A stretch of DNA of 64,000 bases from Methylophilus aquaticus (GTDB taxonomy: Bacteria; Pseudomonadota; Gammaproteobacteria; Burkholderiales; Methylophilaceae). The notes beneath the pieces were generated by a model, which worked only from the letters and a program-made list of their open reading frames with translations, was not told the origin of the DNA and did no database searches. Positions 41,117-50,307 of the stretch are shown one piece after another (the first letter of the stretch is position 1; each line of letters begins with the position of its first letter). A program made the position numbers and the translations under genes. The stretch is from positions 1 to 64,000 of the forward strand of contig NZ_JAVCAP010000011.1 of the NCBI RefSeq assembly GCF_030769565.1, given 5' to 3'.

Positions 41117-43006
41117 ATGGCTTTATTACAGATTTCAGAACCCGGGATGTCTCCCGCGCCGCACCAGCACAAGCTGGCGGTGGGAATAGACTTGGGCACT
41201 ACTAACTCCCTGGTCGCGACGGTACGCAGCGGCATGAGTACCGTCTTGCATGACGAACATGGTCACGCTCTGCTGCCTTCTGTCGTACGCTATCTTGAAA
41301 ATGCGGTCATAGTCGGTCACGAAGCGCAGGCCGCACAAAGCATGGATCCGGTAAACACCATTATTTCGGTGAAGCGCTTTATGGGTCGGGCCTTGCATGA
41401 TATTACTGACCGCGCGCATATCCCCTACCACTTTGTGGAAAACGATGCTTCGCATGGTGTGCTCGAACTGAAGACACGTGCCGGCCTGAAAAGCCCGATA
41501 GAAATCTCTGCCGAAATTTTAAAGACTCTGAAAGCCCGCGCTGAAAAAGCACTGGGCGGCGAACTGACCGGTGCGGTAATCACGGTGCCCGCCTATTTTG
41601 ATGACGCCCAACGTCAGGCGACCAAGGATGCGGCCAGATTGGCCGGACTGCATGTGCTACGCCTGCTCAATGAACCCACGGCTGCGGCGGTAGCTTACGG
41701 CCTGGATAATGCCTCAGAAGGCATTTATGTGATTTATGACCTCGGCGGCGGGACTTTTGACATTTCCATCCTGCGCCTGAGCAAAGGCGTGTTTGAAGTG
41801 CTGGCGACGAATGGCGACTCAGCACTCGGTGGTGACGATTTTGATCATCGCATTTATTGCTGGGTGCTAGACCAGGTCCGCAGCAAAACACCAAATTTCA
41901 GCCCGCTTACAGAAGAAGATACGCGTTTATTGCTGACCAAGGCCCGTCAGGCCAAAGAATGGCTGACTGACAATCATGAAGCTAATCTCCTGTGCAAACT
42001 GAGCAATGGCACGCTGGTGGATGAAACCCTGACGGTGCAACAATTTGTCAGCCTCACCGAAACACTGGTCAGCAAAACACTGGGGCCGATGCGCAAAGCC
42101 ATGCGTGATGCGGGCTTAAGTATTACTGATATTAACGGCGTGGTGCTGGTAGGCGGCGCAACGCGTATGCCGCATATTCGTCATGCCGTGCAGGCGCACT
42201 TCAAACAGGAACCGCTGACTAACCTCGATCCCGACAAAGTGGTGGCACTGGGTGCGGCGATACAGGCGAATATACTGGCAGGCAACCGTCAGGACGATGC
42301 TCTGCTGCTGCTGGATGTCACGCCTCTGTCGCTGGGTCTGGAAACCATGGGCGGACTGGTAGAAAAAGTCATTCCACGCAACAGCACCCTGCCGATCGCA
42401 CGTGCACAGGACTTTACCACGTACAAAGATGGTCAGACTGCAATGGCAATTCATGTAGTCCAGGGCGAGCGCGAGCTGGTTTCTGACTGCCGTTCGCTGG
42501 CGCGTTTTGAACTGCGCGGCATTCCGCCGATGGCGGCAGGTGCAGCGCGCATTCGGGTGACTTTTCAGGTGGATGCCGACGGCCTGCTCTCAGTCAGCGC
42601 ACGTGAACAAACCAGCGGTGCCGAATCTAATATTATTGTAAAACCTTCGTACGGCTTGAACGAAGAAGAGATCACTGCCACGCTAAAAGCCTCGTATGGT
42701 GCCGCAGAAACCGACAAGCAGGCGCGCATGTTGCGCGAAGCCGTAGTAGATGCACAGCGTTTGATCGAAGCCATTCAGGCAGCACTGGCTCAGGATGGTG
42801 AAACCTTGCTGAGCAAGGAAGAGCGCGATACGATTGCGCAGCATGTGACGATGCTAAACACACTTTGCCAGGGCAGCGACAGCCAGGCGGTGAAACAAGC
42901 CACAGAAGCACTTAACCAGGCAACAGAACACTTTGCTGCCCGCCGTATGGACGCCTCGGTGCAAAAGGCGCTGGCGGGTAAAAACCTGAATTCATTGGAA
43001 ATGTAA
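41117..43006 (+). CDS. hscA: Fe-S chaperone HscA (Hsp70 family)
   Basis: A 629-residue Hsp70. ATPase motifs: [50 protein letters not shown] and [14 protein letters not shown]. The substrate domain follows ([20 protein letters not shown]). With HscB it releases clusters from IscU to acceptors. It is placed between hscB and fdx as in other isc operons. Confidence 0.97.
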   Translation: MALLQISEPGMSPAPHQHKLAVGIDLGTTNSLVATVRSGMSTVLHDEHGHALLPSVVRYLENAVIVGHEAQAAQSMDPVNTIISVKRFMGRALHDITDRAHIPYHFVENDASHGVLELKTRAGLKSPIEISAEILKTLKARAEKALGGELTGAVITVPAYFDDAQRQATKDAARLAGLHVLRLLNEPTAAAVAYGLDNASEGIYVIYDLGGGTFDISILRLSKGVFEVLATNGDSALGGDDFDHRIYCWVLDQVRSKTPNFSPLTEEDTRLLLTKARQAKEWLTDNHEANLLCKLSNGTLVDETLTVQQFVSLTETLVSKTLGPMRKAMRDAGLSITDINGVVLVGGATRMPHIRHAVQAHFKQEPLTNLDPDKVVALGAAIQANILAGNRQDDALLLLDVTPLSLGLETMGGLVEKVIPRNSTLPIARAQDFTTYKDGQTAMAIHVVQGERELVSDCRSLARFELRGIPPMAAGAARIRVTFQVDADGLLSVSAREQTSGAESNIIVKPSYGLNEEEITATLKASYGAAETDKQARMLREAVVDAQRLIEAIQAALAQDGETLLSKEERDTIAQHVTMLNTLCQGSDSQAVKQATEALNQATEHFAARRMDASVQKALAGKNLNSLEM

Positions 43007-43007
43007 T

Positions 43008-43349
43008 ATGCCACAGATTATTGTTCTCCCACACGTTGAGCTTTGCCCGGAAGGGACAGTGATACAGGCCGAAACAGGCAGCTCTGTCTGCGATGCTTTG
43101 CTGAAGCATGATATCGATATTGACCATGCTTGCGACCGCGTCTGCGCCTGCACCACCTGTCATGTGATCGTCAGAGAGGGCTTTCGCAGTCTAAACGAGA
43201 TGAACGAGGACGAAGAAGACATGCTGGATAAGGCCTGGGGGCTGGAACCGCTTTCGCGCCTGTCATGCCAGGCCATTGTGCAAGACACTGATCTGGTGGT
43301 CGAAATCCCCAAATACAGCATCAATATGGCCAAGGAAGGCCATCGCTAG
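43008..43349 (+). CDS. fdx: [2Fe-2S] ferredoxin of the Isc system
   Basis: A 113-residue adrenodoxin-type ferredoxin. Cluster ligands are the three Cys of HACDRVCACTTCH (C-x5-C-x2-C) and a fourth in SRLSCQAIV. It supplies electrons for cluster assembly on IscU. It begins 1 bp after hscA and ends the operon; no iscX follows. Confidence 0.95.
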   Translation: MPQIIVLPHVELCPEGTVIQAETGSSVCDALLKHDIDIDHACDRVCACTTCHVIVREGFRSLNEMNEDEEDMLDKAWGLEPLSRLSCQAIVQDTDLVVEIPKYSINMAKEGHR

Positions 43350-43366
43350 GAAGCCTTCACGCACAC

Positions 43367-43396
43367 AAAAAAAGCCGGCACATACGCCGGCTTTTT
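43367..43396. terminator. Bidirectional terminator between fdx and the carbonic anhydrase gene
   Basis: AAAGCCGGC pairs with GCCGGCTTT around a 6-base loop and is flanked by A and T runs. It can stop the isc operon from the left and the carbonic anhydrase gene from the right. Confidence 0.88.
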
Positions 43397-43410
43397 GATA
43401 AGCATTGCGA

Positions 43411-44055
43411 TCACCCGACAAAGGTTTCTTGAAGAAAGTTGACTTTTCCGTTGGCAATATCATATACCGCACCCACAATACCAATTTCCTGACTGTTGAG
43501 CATATCATCGACAATATCGCTGCAACGGATAATGGTGTCAATTTGATACTTCACGTTCAACGCACAGATCTTCTCGACAAAGTCACTATTTTTTGAGGTG
43601 CGCTGTGCCGGGTCAGTAATCGATTTTTCATGACGAATGGAAGGCTTGATCAGGTTAATGATTTCACCAATATGCCCATCCTTAAAGTCATCGCAGGCTG
43701 CTTTAACCGCACCACACGAGGTATGCCCCATCACCACAATCAGCTTGCTGCCCAGATATTTGCTGGCAAACTCCAGGCTGCCTATCGCTTTATCGGAAGC
43801 AATATTACCCGCCAGACGTACACTGAAAATATCGCCCAAGGCCTGATCAAACAAAAGCTCCACCGGCGCACGCGAATCACTGCAACTCAGGAATGAGGCA
43901 AACGGATGTTGCTTGTCTTTGGTGATTTGAATCAGTGATTTGAAATCTTTATCTTCTTCACGGTCTGAGGTAAAACGTTGATTGCCCTCTTTTAAAATTT
44001 GCAGTGCCTCAAGAGGAGACATTTTGTCACGGTCAAGTAAAGGATGTTTGTACAT
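43411..44055 (-). CDS. Beta-class carbonic anhydrase
   Basis: A 214-residue zinc enzyme interconverting CO2 and bicarbonate. Zinc ligands and active-site Asp/Arg are in SFLSCSDSRAPVELLFDQ, and the His/Cys pair in VVMGHTSCGAVKAA. It is 32 bp downstream of a SulP transporter gene on the same strand, a pairing seen where the transporter moves bicarbonate. Confidence 0.93.
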   Translation of the reverse strand: MYKHPLLDRDKMSPLEALQILKEGNQRFTSDREEDKDFKSLIQITKDKQHPFASFLSCSDSRAPVELLFDQALGDIFSVRLAGNIASDKAIGSLEFASKYLGSKLIVVMGHTSCGAVKAACDDFKDGHIGEIINLIKPSIRHEKSITDPAQRTSKNSDFVEKICALNVKYQIDTIIRCSDIVDDMLNSQEIGIVGAVYDIANGKVNFLQETFVG

Positions 44056-44087
44056 ATTGTATGCCTTTGTTAAATCGGTAAGACTAA

Positions 44088-45677
44088 TTAATGCCCAAGC
44101 AAATGCTTGGGTGGGTTGAACTGTATGGTTTCTACTTCAATATTTTTAAGTTTGGCGTGCAGCTGGTAATCATGAATAAACTCCACCACATCGTAAGCAA
44201 TCGCTTTGCTATGGGTGCAATCAATAATGACTTTGCTGTTAGCCGGAATATTTTCCAATACCTCTAAAATGCTGGCTTTGTTAAAGAACGAGACTTCTTC
44301 GGCCAAGACCAGATGATGAACCGCACGCCCCTCTTCATTCGAATGTATTTTTTTGACATAGTGCGAGTTGCGGTAGCTGTGATGTAATGTGTAAAACACT
44401 GCGGCTACCAAACCCAGGCCGATCCCTGTCAATAAGTCAGTCAGTACAATCGCCACAATGGTGATGATAAACGGTACAAACTGTTCCCAACCCAGATCAT
44501 ACATTTGCTTAAACAAGCTAGGCTTCGCCAACTTGTAACCTACCATAATCAAAATTGCAGCTAGACTTGCCAGCGGGATCATATTCAGGAAACTGGCAAT
44601 GGTCATGGCGCTCAATAATAACCAGAAACCATGCAGAACAGCCGAGAGTTTACTCTGTGCACCAAAGGTAATATTGGCACTACTGCGCACAATCACCTGT
44701 GTAATTGGCAAACCGCCTATCATACCTGAAACAATATTGCCCAAACCTTGCGCCTTGAGCTCACGGTTAGTAGGTGTGACACGTTTAAGCGGATCAAGCT
44801 TGTCAGTCGCCTCCACGCAGAGCAAGGTTTCCAGACTGGCTATGATCGCCATCACCAGTGCGGTTTTAATCACCATCGGCTGCATTATCTTACTAAAATC
44901 AGGATAGGTGAAAAAGCTTGCAAAGTCACTCAAGCTGCTGGCAACCGGCAATCGTACAATTTGGTCTGCCTGCAATTTAAACTGTAACCAATCGTGTATA
45001 AATGCCCAATTCAATGCAATACCGACAAGCACCACAACAATGGGCCCCTGCAGTATTTGGAAAATCCTGTGTTTTTCAGTTAACACAGAGTCCCACAAAA
45101 TCAAAATTGCAAACGAAATAACAGCAATCAGCACAGCACCTGGGGTTAACAAATCCCACGACTGTAAAATATCACTAAAGGTATTATGACCGCCGTGCTC
45201 TTCAAACGCTTCATCGCCTTCGAAATCAGCATCGTACCCCAACGCATGTGGAATTTGCTTCAAGATAATCAACAAGCCAATCCCGGTCAACATGCCTTTG
45301 ATCACAGAAGTGGGAATGAAGTAGGCAATAAAGCCCGCCTTAAATTGACCAAGCAAAAACTGAAAAATACCAGCAAGCACTACTGCGGACAAAAAGACCT
45401 CATAAGAGCCAAGACTGCTGATGGCGGCCAGCACAATCACAGCCAAACCGGCTGCTGGACCACTTACGCCGAGTTGTGAGCCACTGGCCAAGCCAACCAC
45501 AACACCACCAATGATGCCGGCAATCACTCCGGAAAACAGCGGTGCGCCCGATGCCAGCGCAATGCCCAGACAGAGGGGTAATGCGACAAAAAAGACAACA
45601 ATCGATGCAGGAAAATCGCGATTAAAATATTGGAATAATCCGATGTGATTAGACTTTGTAGTGTTTAAAGGTGTCAT
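44088..45677 (-). CDS. SulP-family anion transporter (probable bicarbonate transporter)
   Basis: A 529-residue membrane protein with about 10-14 hydrophobic segments and the SulP signature region near the N-terminus (ALPLCLGIALASGAPLFSGV, GVVVGLASGSQLGVSGPAAG). A C-terminal STAS domain follows (VIIDCTHSKAIAYDVVEFI). The ATG at 45675-45677 has a GGAG ribosome site. The neighbouring carbonic anhydrase suggests bicarbonate rather than sulfate as substrate; the separate sulfate ABC system in this window supports that. The substrate is inference. Confidence 0.88.
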   Translation of the reverse strand: MTPLNTTKSNHIGLFQYFNRDFPASIVVFFVALPLCLGIALASGAPLFSGVIAGIIGGVVVGLASGSQLGVSGPAAGLAVIVLAAISSLGSYEVFLSAVVLAGIFQFLLGQFKAGFIAYFIPTSVIKGMLTGIGLLIILKQIPHALGYDADFEGDEAFEEHGGHNTFSDILQSWDLLTPGAVLIAVISFAILILWDSVLTEKHRIFQILQGPIVVVLVGIALNWAFIHDWLQFKLQADQIVRLPVASSLSDFASFFTYPDFSKIMQPMVIKTALVMAIIASLETLLCVEATDKLDPLKRVTPTNRELKAQGLGNIVSGMIGGLPITQVIVRSSANITFGAQSKLSAVLHGFWLLLSAMTIASFLNMIPLASLAAILIMVGYKLAKPSLFKQMYDLGWEQFVPFIITIVAIVLTDLLTGIGLGLVAAVFYTLHHSYRNSHYVKKIHSNEEGRAVHHLVLAEEVSFFNKASILEVLENIPANSKVIIDCTHSKAIAYDVVEFIHDYQLHAKLKNIEVETIQFNPPKHLLGH

Positions 45678-45809
45678 TAATACTCCGGGAGACAAAAAAA
45701 GACGCAGCCTTTAGGATTATGCGCTGCGCCCAAGATTGGAAATACGGCCATGGTACAAAATAGACACCCCAACAGGGAGAAGAAGCGTCTATTTCAAATG
45801 GATACAGCG

Positions 45810-46097
45810 TTACTCTGCTGTATATGGACGCTTACCAATAAAATGTAATCTTAACTGCTGATGCTTGTCAAAGCCTTTGTCTTCAGGCGCCTGATCGGTC
45901 ACAATACCAGCCCCCTCCCACTTGGCATCAGCGCCTTCTTTTTGTGCAACTGGCTCTTTACTATAAGCACGCTGACCATGAAAATTTTGTTTATGAATAT
46001 TGTGGATATTCGTGCCCTGCTCTGCCACCTCTGCTGCATGTGCCACGACTATCAGCCCCATATAAACCAATACTGCAACTAACAATTTACGCATCAT
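45810..46097 (-). CDS. Small secreted protein with WEGA and KRPY motifs
   Basis: A 95-residue protein with a signal peptide of about 21 residues (LLVAVLVYMGLIVVAHA). The mature part is polar with no Cys and contains KWEGAGI in the middle and IGKRPYTAE at the very end. A second protein encoded at 49464-49736 shares the pattern. I do not recognise the family. It is upstream of the SulP gene on the same strand and divergent from the LuxR-type regulator gene. A GGAGCGAG ribosome-like stretch precedes the ATG. Confidence 0.75.
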   Translation of the reverse strand: MMRKLLVAVLVYMGLIVVAHAAEVAEQGTNIHNIHKQNFHGQRAYSKEPVAQKEGADAKWEGAGIVTDQAPEDKGFDKHQQLRLHFIGKRPYTAE

Positions 46098-46239
46098 CTC
46101 GCTCCTTATGCTTCACCGCGCATCTCCAGAACTGGCGTGCATCTGATAAAGCGTTTCAAACTACTGACTATGGTTGTCATTATCCCGTGCACGCTCCAAT
46201 AAAAAGTCTCCCATTATAGGTAGATCGGTATATACTAAA

Positions 46240-46251
46240 TGGCATATGCCA
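46240..46251. promoter_or_regulatory. 12-bp perfect palindrome covering the start of the LuxR-type gene
   Basis: TGGCATATGCCA is its own reverse complement and includes the start codon at 46246. A -10-like TATACT lies at 46231-46236, so the palindrome would cover the transcription start as well. It suits autorepression. Confidence 0.5.
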
Positions 46252-47016
46252 AATGACAGCACACCACAGCAAGCCGAGAGTGCGTTTGCGTTACGCAATG
46301 CACTCAAGCAAACCCAATCACAAGTGGCTCAGGACCGTTTATTTGAACACCTTGGTCAGCAACTGTTCAACACGGGTTGGTCAGAAGAATTGTGCCAGTG
46401 GCTACTGGACGCGCTTTGCATGCAATATGGTGCGCAACATGGGCTGATCGCGCAGCAACATGCAGGTGCCTTAAAAATCATGGCGCAGCGCGGCAAGTCC
46501 TATCCGGTGGGCGCACGCATTCCCATGCTGGGGGCGCTGGCCATGTGGCTGAAAGAACCCCTGCGCTTTGAACCACGCACACAATATGTGCCCAGCCTGT
46601 GGACGTTAACCGCGAATCAGGGCGATCATGGCATGTATTGTGTACATTTGCCGATCGCTTACCAGCAACGGGCTGTGGGGCTGCTGGCTTTGCTCTCTGG
46701 CACGCCGCTCAACCAAAGCCAGTTGAACACGCTATACAGCTTTTGCGGATTGCTCGGATTTGCCCTCTACGGCCAACCCCAGGCTGCATCCAAAATTGAT
46801 GATACTTATCTGCAAAAGCTCACGCCAAGAGAACGAGAGGTCTTCGCATTACTGCCATCGGGTGCCAGCAATGCCACACTTGCGATTAAACTGGGAATAT
46901 CCCCAGGCACCGTTAAAATTCACATTGAACGTATTTTGAGCAAGCTAAATTTAAATGACCGTACGCAAGCGGCAGTCAAAGCAGTCGAGGCTGGATTCAA
47001 AAGCGAAGGTCTGTAG
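46246..47016 (+). CDS. LuxR-family transcriptional regulator with GAF-like N-terminal domain
   Basis: A 256-residue protein. The C-terminal helix-turn-helix is canonical (LTPREREVFALLPSGASNAT, then IKLGISPGTVKIHIERILSK). The first 180 residues resemble a GAF-like sensor domain rather than a receiver. The start at 46246 (MPNDSTPQQAES) is preferred because earlier in-frame codons lie in the promoter. A hybrid kinase gene follows 2 bp downstream and a single receiver gene overlaps that, making a three-gene signalling cassette. Confidence 0.85.
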   Translation: MPNDSTPQQAESAFALRNALKQTQSQVAQDRLFEHLGQQLFNTGWSEELCQWLLDALCMQYGAQHGLIAQQHAGALKIMAQRGKSYPVGARIPMLGALAMWLKEPLRFEPRTQYVPSLWTLTANQGDHGMYCVHLPIAYQQRAVGLLALLSGTPLNQSQLNTLYSFCGLLGFALYGQPQAASKIDDTYLQKLTPREREVFALLPSGASNATLAIKLGISPGTVKIHIERILSKLNLNDRTQAAVKAVEAGFKSEGL

Positions 47017-47018
47017 CC

Positions 47019-49001
47019 ATGCCTAAATTGCGGGATGCCTATTTGCAGTTAAGCGAGCCACTCAGGCGTCAATGGCAGGATCTACCACTGACGATTAAAG
47101 GCATTGTGCTCAACGCGCTGCCTTTAACAGTCTTGCTGGCCTCTCTCGCTTTAATTTTCAAAAGTGAACAGCAATCAGCATTGCTGGAAATGCGCGTACA
47201 AAATGCATTGCAGATTCAGCAGGACATTCAAACTCTGCAAACCCAGCTCCTCGAGGCCTCCACCGGTGTCAGGGACTTTTTACTCACAGGCAATCGGCAA
47301 TTTTTATCTGGCTACCAGCATGCAAAACTGACCATGCCACGCCTGTTGGACACATTGGAGCAGAAGCTCGACGATGAAGCACAACAGCAACTGCTGCATG
47401 TGATACATCCATTACTGCAAAAAAACCTCGACGATCTGGCCACCCTCGCTAGCAATACCTCACATGAGGCCAATGAGCAACTCATTCGCAAGTTTTTATC
47501 TCAGAGCGACGCCCTGAACCGGCTGCGAGAGGATCTGCAAAGCATGAGTGACCGGGAAGCCAGCCTAGTCACAAAAGACAAACAGGACGTGATACACGAA
47601 CGGCAGCGCAACTTTCAAATTACCATCATGGCAGTCATCGCAGGAGTTCTGGGCTCTTTGATCGGCGTGTGGATTTTTTCCAACACCATTGTTGCCAGGG
47701 TCAGAACCATCCGTGACAGCGCCAACCATCTGGTGAAAGGCGAACCGCTGGCACTGCCAAGAATCAGCCGGGATGAACTGGGAGAGTTAACGGAAGAGTT
47801 GGACCATGCCTCGCAATTGCTTGCCCAAAGCACTCAGGAAGCGCACCAGGCGAGAGTTGAAGCCGAAGAGGCCAGTGCTGCCAAAAGCAACTTTTTATCG
47901 CGAACCAGTCATGAGCTGCGCACGCCACTCAATGCCATTCTGGGCTTTGCTCAGATTCTTGAGAATGATTTGCCAGAGGGCAGGCAGAAAGACAGTGCTA
48001 CTCTGATTTACAACGCAGGGCAACACTTGCTGAAGCTCATTAATGAAGTGCTGGATATTTCGCGCATTGAAAGTGGTGACATTGCCATGTCACTGGAAGT
48101 CATGGCACTCAACCCCTTACTGGAGGAAGCGACTCACTATATCAAACCGCTAGGCAGAGTGCGCGACATGCAGATTAAAACGCAGTTCGCAGAGCATCTC
48201 TATGTGCGCGCAGACCGCCAGCGTCTGCTACAAGTGATTCTCAATTTACTGGCCAATGCCCTCAAATACGGCCCTGAAAACACCACAGTTTCTTTTAACG
48301 CCTATCTCGCTGGCGACCATATTCGCATTGAGGTGATGGATGGCGGAAACGGGATTCCCACTGAACTGCGCTCGCGTTTGTTTACCCCGTTTGACCGTCT
48401 GGGTGCGGAGCGCACCATGACAGAAGGCACCGGACTGGGGCTGGTTCTCAGCAAGCAGTTGATGGATGCCATGGGTGGCGAAATAGGTGTGGCCGACACG
48501 CAAAGCATGTTCTGGATTAGCTTGCCGGCATGCACTGCTGACGGTTCAACTGCACCGGCATTGGCGCCCGCCTCCACAGAAAAAGCATTGATGCCACCAC
48601 CAGCCGCCTCGCAGGCTCACCAGAAAAAGCATGTGCTGTATGTTGAAGACCACGCCAGCAATCGTGCGCTGATGGAAGCCATCATGAGCAGGCACAAAGG
48701 GATCAAACTGCATCTGGCAAACAGCATGCAGGAAAGCATGATCTGGTTACGGGACATGACCCCGGATGTATTAATGGTTGATTTGAACCTGCCAGATGGC
48801 TCGGGCGAGCAACTGATTGAGCATGTCAAATCCAGATCGGACATGCAACAGGTGCCCATTATCGTATTGAGCGCAGATGCCCTGCCGGAAACCATCACAC
48901 GGGTACAACAGATGGGGATTTCTCAATACTTTACCAAGCCGGTCAATGTCGCCGCATTTAACCAGCATTTGCAACACTTACTGTTAGAGTCCACCAGATG
49001 A
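47019..49001 (+). CDS. Hybrid sensor histidine kinase (CHASE3-like, HAMP, HisKA, HATPase, receiver)
   Basis: A 660-residue membrane kinase. TM1 is near residues 25-45, a CHASE3-like periplasmic helical domain contains ASTGVRDFLLTGNRQFLSGY, and TM2 is near 205-225 followed by HAMP. The phospho-His is in RTSHELRTPLNAILGFAQIL. ATP-binding boxes are NLLANALKYGP, DGGNGIP and GTGLGLVLSKQLM. A C-terminal receiver with acceptor Asp in VLMVDLNLPDGSG completes it. The signal is unknown. It is coupled to the LuxR-type regulator gene upstream and overlaps the single receiver gene downstream. Confidence 0.93.
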   Translation: MPKLRDAYLQLSEPLRRQWQDLPLTIKGIVLNALPLTVLLASLALIFKSEQQSALLEMRVQNALQIQQDIQTLQTQLLEASTGVRDFLLTGNRQFLSGYQHAKLTMPRLLDTLEQKLDDEAQQQLLHVIHPLLQKNLDDLATLASNTSHEANEQLIRKFLSQSDALNRLREDLQSMSDREASLVTKDKQDVIHERQRNFQITIMAVIAGVLGSLIGVWIFSNTIVARVRTIRDSANHLVKGEPLALPRISRDELGELTEELDHASQLLAQSTQEAHQARVEAEEASAAKSNFLSRTSHELRTPLNAILGFAQILENDLPEGRQKDSATLIYNAGQHLLKLINEVLDISRIESGDIAMSLEVMALNPLLEEATHYIKPLGRVRDMQIKTQFAEHLYVRADRQRLLQVILNLLANALKYGPENTTVSFNAYLAGDHIRIEVMDGGNGIPTELRSRLFTPFDRLGAERTMTEGTGLGLVLSKQLMDAMGGEIGVADTQSMFWISLPACTADGSTAPALAPASTEKALMPPPAASQAHQKKHVLYVEDHASNRALMEAIMSRHKGIKLHLANSMQESMIWLRDMTPDVLMVDLNLPDGSGEQLIEHVKSRSDMQQVPIIVLSADALPETITRVQQMGISQYFTKPVNVAAFNQHLQHLLLESTR

Positions 49002-49453
49002 ATATCGATCAACTACGCGCTTCAAAAATCCTGATTATTGATGATGCCGAAGCCAACCTTCGGCTGCTCGAAGAGCTGTTAACCAAAGAGGGGTTTGAGC
49101 AGGTCATCAGTACCGCCGACCCCACCAAAACCATGGACCTGGTCAATGCCTTCCAGCCAGATCTGATTCTGCTGGATTTAATGATGCCGGTGCTGGATGG
49201 GTTTGCCGTACTCGATCAACTCTCCCACCATGTTGGCGCCAACGAATACCTGCCCGTGCTGGTCCTCACAGCAGATGCTACCATTGCAACGCGTCGCAAA
49301 GCGCTGGCCTTGGGTGCAAAAGACTTTTTAACCAAGCCTTTTGACCCGATGGAGGCCATGCTGCGCGTCTGGATACTGCTGGAGACACGCTGGTTATTTA
49401 CGCAACTCAAACAACACCAGCCTAACCTGCAATTACCAGGTTATTCGTCATAG
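48998..49453 (+). CDS. Single-domain response regulator
   Basis: A 151-residue receiver: acidic pair in KILIIDDAEANLRLL, acceptor Asp in LILLDLMMPVLDGFAVL, Thr in VLVLTADAT and Lys in FLTKPFDP. There is no output domain, only a short helical tail. It overlaps the hybrid kinase stop by 4 bp (ATGA), so it probably takes phosphate from that kinase. Confidence 0.93.
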   Translation: MNIDQLRASKILIIDDAEANLRLLEELLTKEGFEQVISTADPTKTMDLVNAFQPDLILLDLMMPVLDGFAVLDQLSHHVGANEYLPVLVLTADATIATRRKALALGAKDFLTKPFDPMEAMLRVWILLETRWLFTQLKQHQPNLQLPGYSS

Positions 49454-49463
49454 TCCGGCAGGC

Positions 49464-49736
49464 CTACTCGGCGCTGTCAGGCTTCACGTAGGGGCGCTTG
49501 CTCGCATATTGCAGATTGAGCTGTTTACGAAACTGCTCTTTTTGCTCGGCCACCTGATGTGCCGCAGGTTGCTTGTCTATTTGCAAGCTGGCGCCTTCCC
49601 AGGCCTGATTTGCCGCCTGACCAACCAAAGGTCGCTTTGCAATATTCTGATTACCTGCCGCCTGATCTGCCAGGGCGGACCCGGCAAACATCATTGCAGC
49701 CAAACTCATGACGCCATACATTGTTACTGTTTTCAT
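49464..49736 (-). CDS. Small secreted protein with WEGA and KRPY motifs, paralogue of the one at 45810
   Basis: A 90-residue protein with a signal peptide ending SALA before DQAAGNQ. The mature chain has an internal KRPL, WEGASLQID and a C-terminal ASKRPYVKPDSAE, matching the order of WEGA and KRPY motifs in the 45810-46097 protein. There is no Cys. The ATG at 49734-49736 has an AAGGAG ribosome site. It is convergent with the receiver gene, with only 10 bp between stops. Function unknown. Confidence 0.75.
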   Translation of the reverse strand: MKTVTMYGVMSLAAMMFAGSALADQAAGNQNIAKRPLVGQAANQAWEGASLQIDKQPAAHQVAEQKEQFRKQLNLQYASKRPYVKPDSAE

Positions 49737-49946
49737 CGCACGCTCCTTGTAATTGAGACTTCGTTGTTGCCGCCTTTTTGAGACGGATTTTATGATGTTC
49801 AATGTAGCGCACATGTCTTACACGAGTCTTTCAAAACCCTTTCACCAAGCTGAACAGACCTTCTCACAGATCCCTTCGTTTTTTTCAGCTTGAATTAAGA
49901 CACGCTCTGTATTGTGAAAACTCAATACATTAATACGGAGATCACG

Positions 49947-50282
49947 ATGAGCATATCTATTCGCAAACCTGCCAGCCTGTTCATCCTCAGCCTGCTATGT
50001 GGTTTGATGATGAGTCAACCAGCCTGGGCTGATGATGACGATGACCCGGCCAAAATCGCCGAAATGGCAAAAACCTTTGGCCTGATTTCACTGGAAGATG
50101 CCCAGAAGAAAGCCCTGGCCGCCAAACCGGGCATGGTCAAGGAAGCGGAGTTGGAGAACAGAAAATTCAAATCCGGCTGGGATTACGAATTTGAAATTGT
50201 GGACGCCGATGGCAAGGAGTGGGAAGTGCTGATTGACGCCAAGACTGGCAAGGTCAACAGCGTCAACCGTGACTGGTTCTAA
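49947..50282 (+). CDS. PepSY-domain periplasmic protein
   Basis: A 111-residue protein with a signal peptide ending QPAWA before DDDDDP. The PepSY domain covers residues 45-110 (LISLEDAQKKALAAKPGMVK; YEFEIVDADGKEWEVLIDAK; TGKVNSV). The ATG at 49947 has a GGAG site. PepSY proteins are periplasmic and often accompany envelope-sensing two-component systems; it converges on such a pair. Function otherwise unknown. Confidence 0.85.
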   Translation: MSISIRKPASLFILSLLCGLMMSQPAWADDDDDPAKIAEMAKTFGLISLEDAQKKALAAKPGMVKEAELENRKFKSGWDYEFEIVDADGKEWEVLIDAKTGKVNSVNRDWF

Positions 50283-50307
50283 TGCGCGCTTAAGCAAGAT
50301 GCCTGCC

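Noticed and set aside
43350-43410. An iscX gene after fdx
   Set aside because: Only the terminator hairpin is present before the convergent carbonic anhydrase gene.
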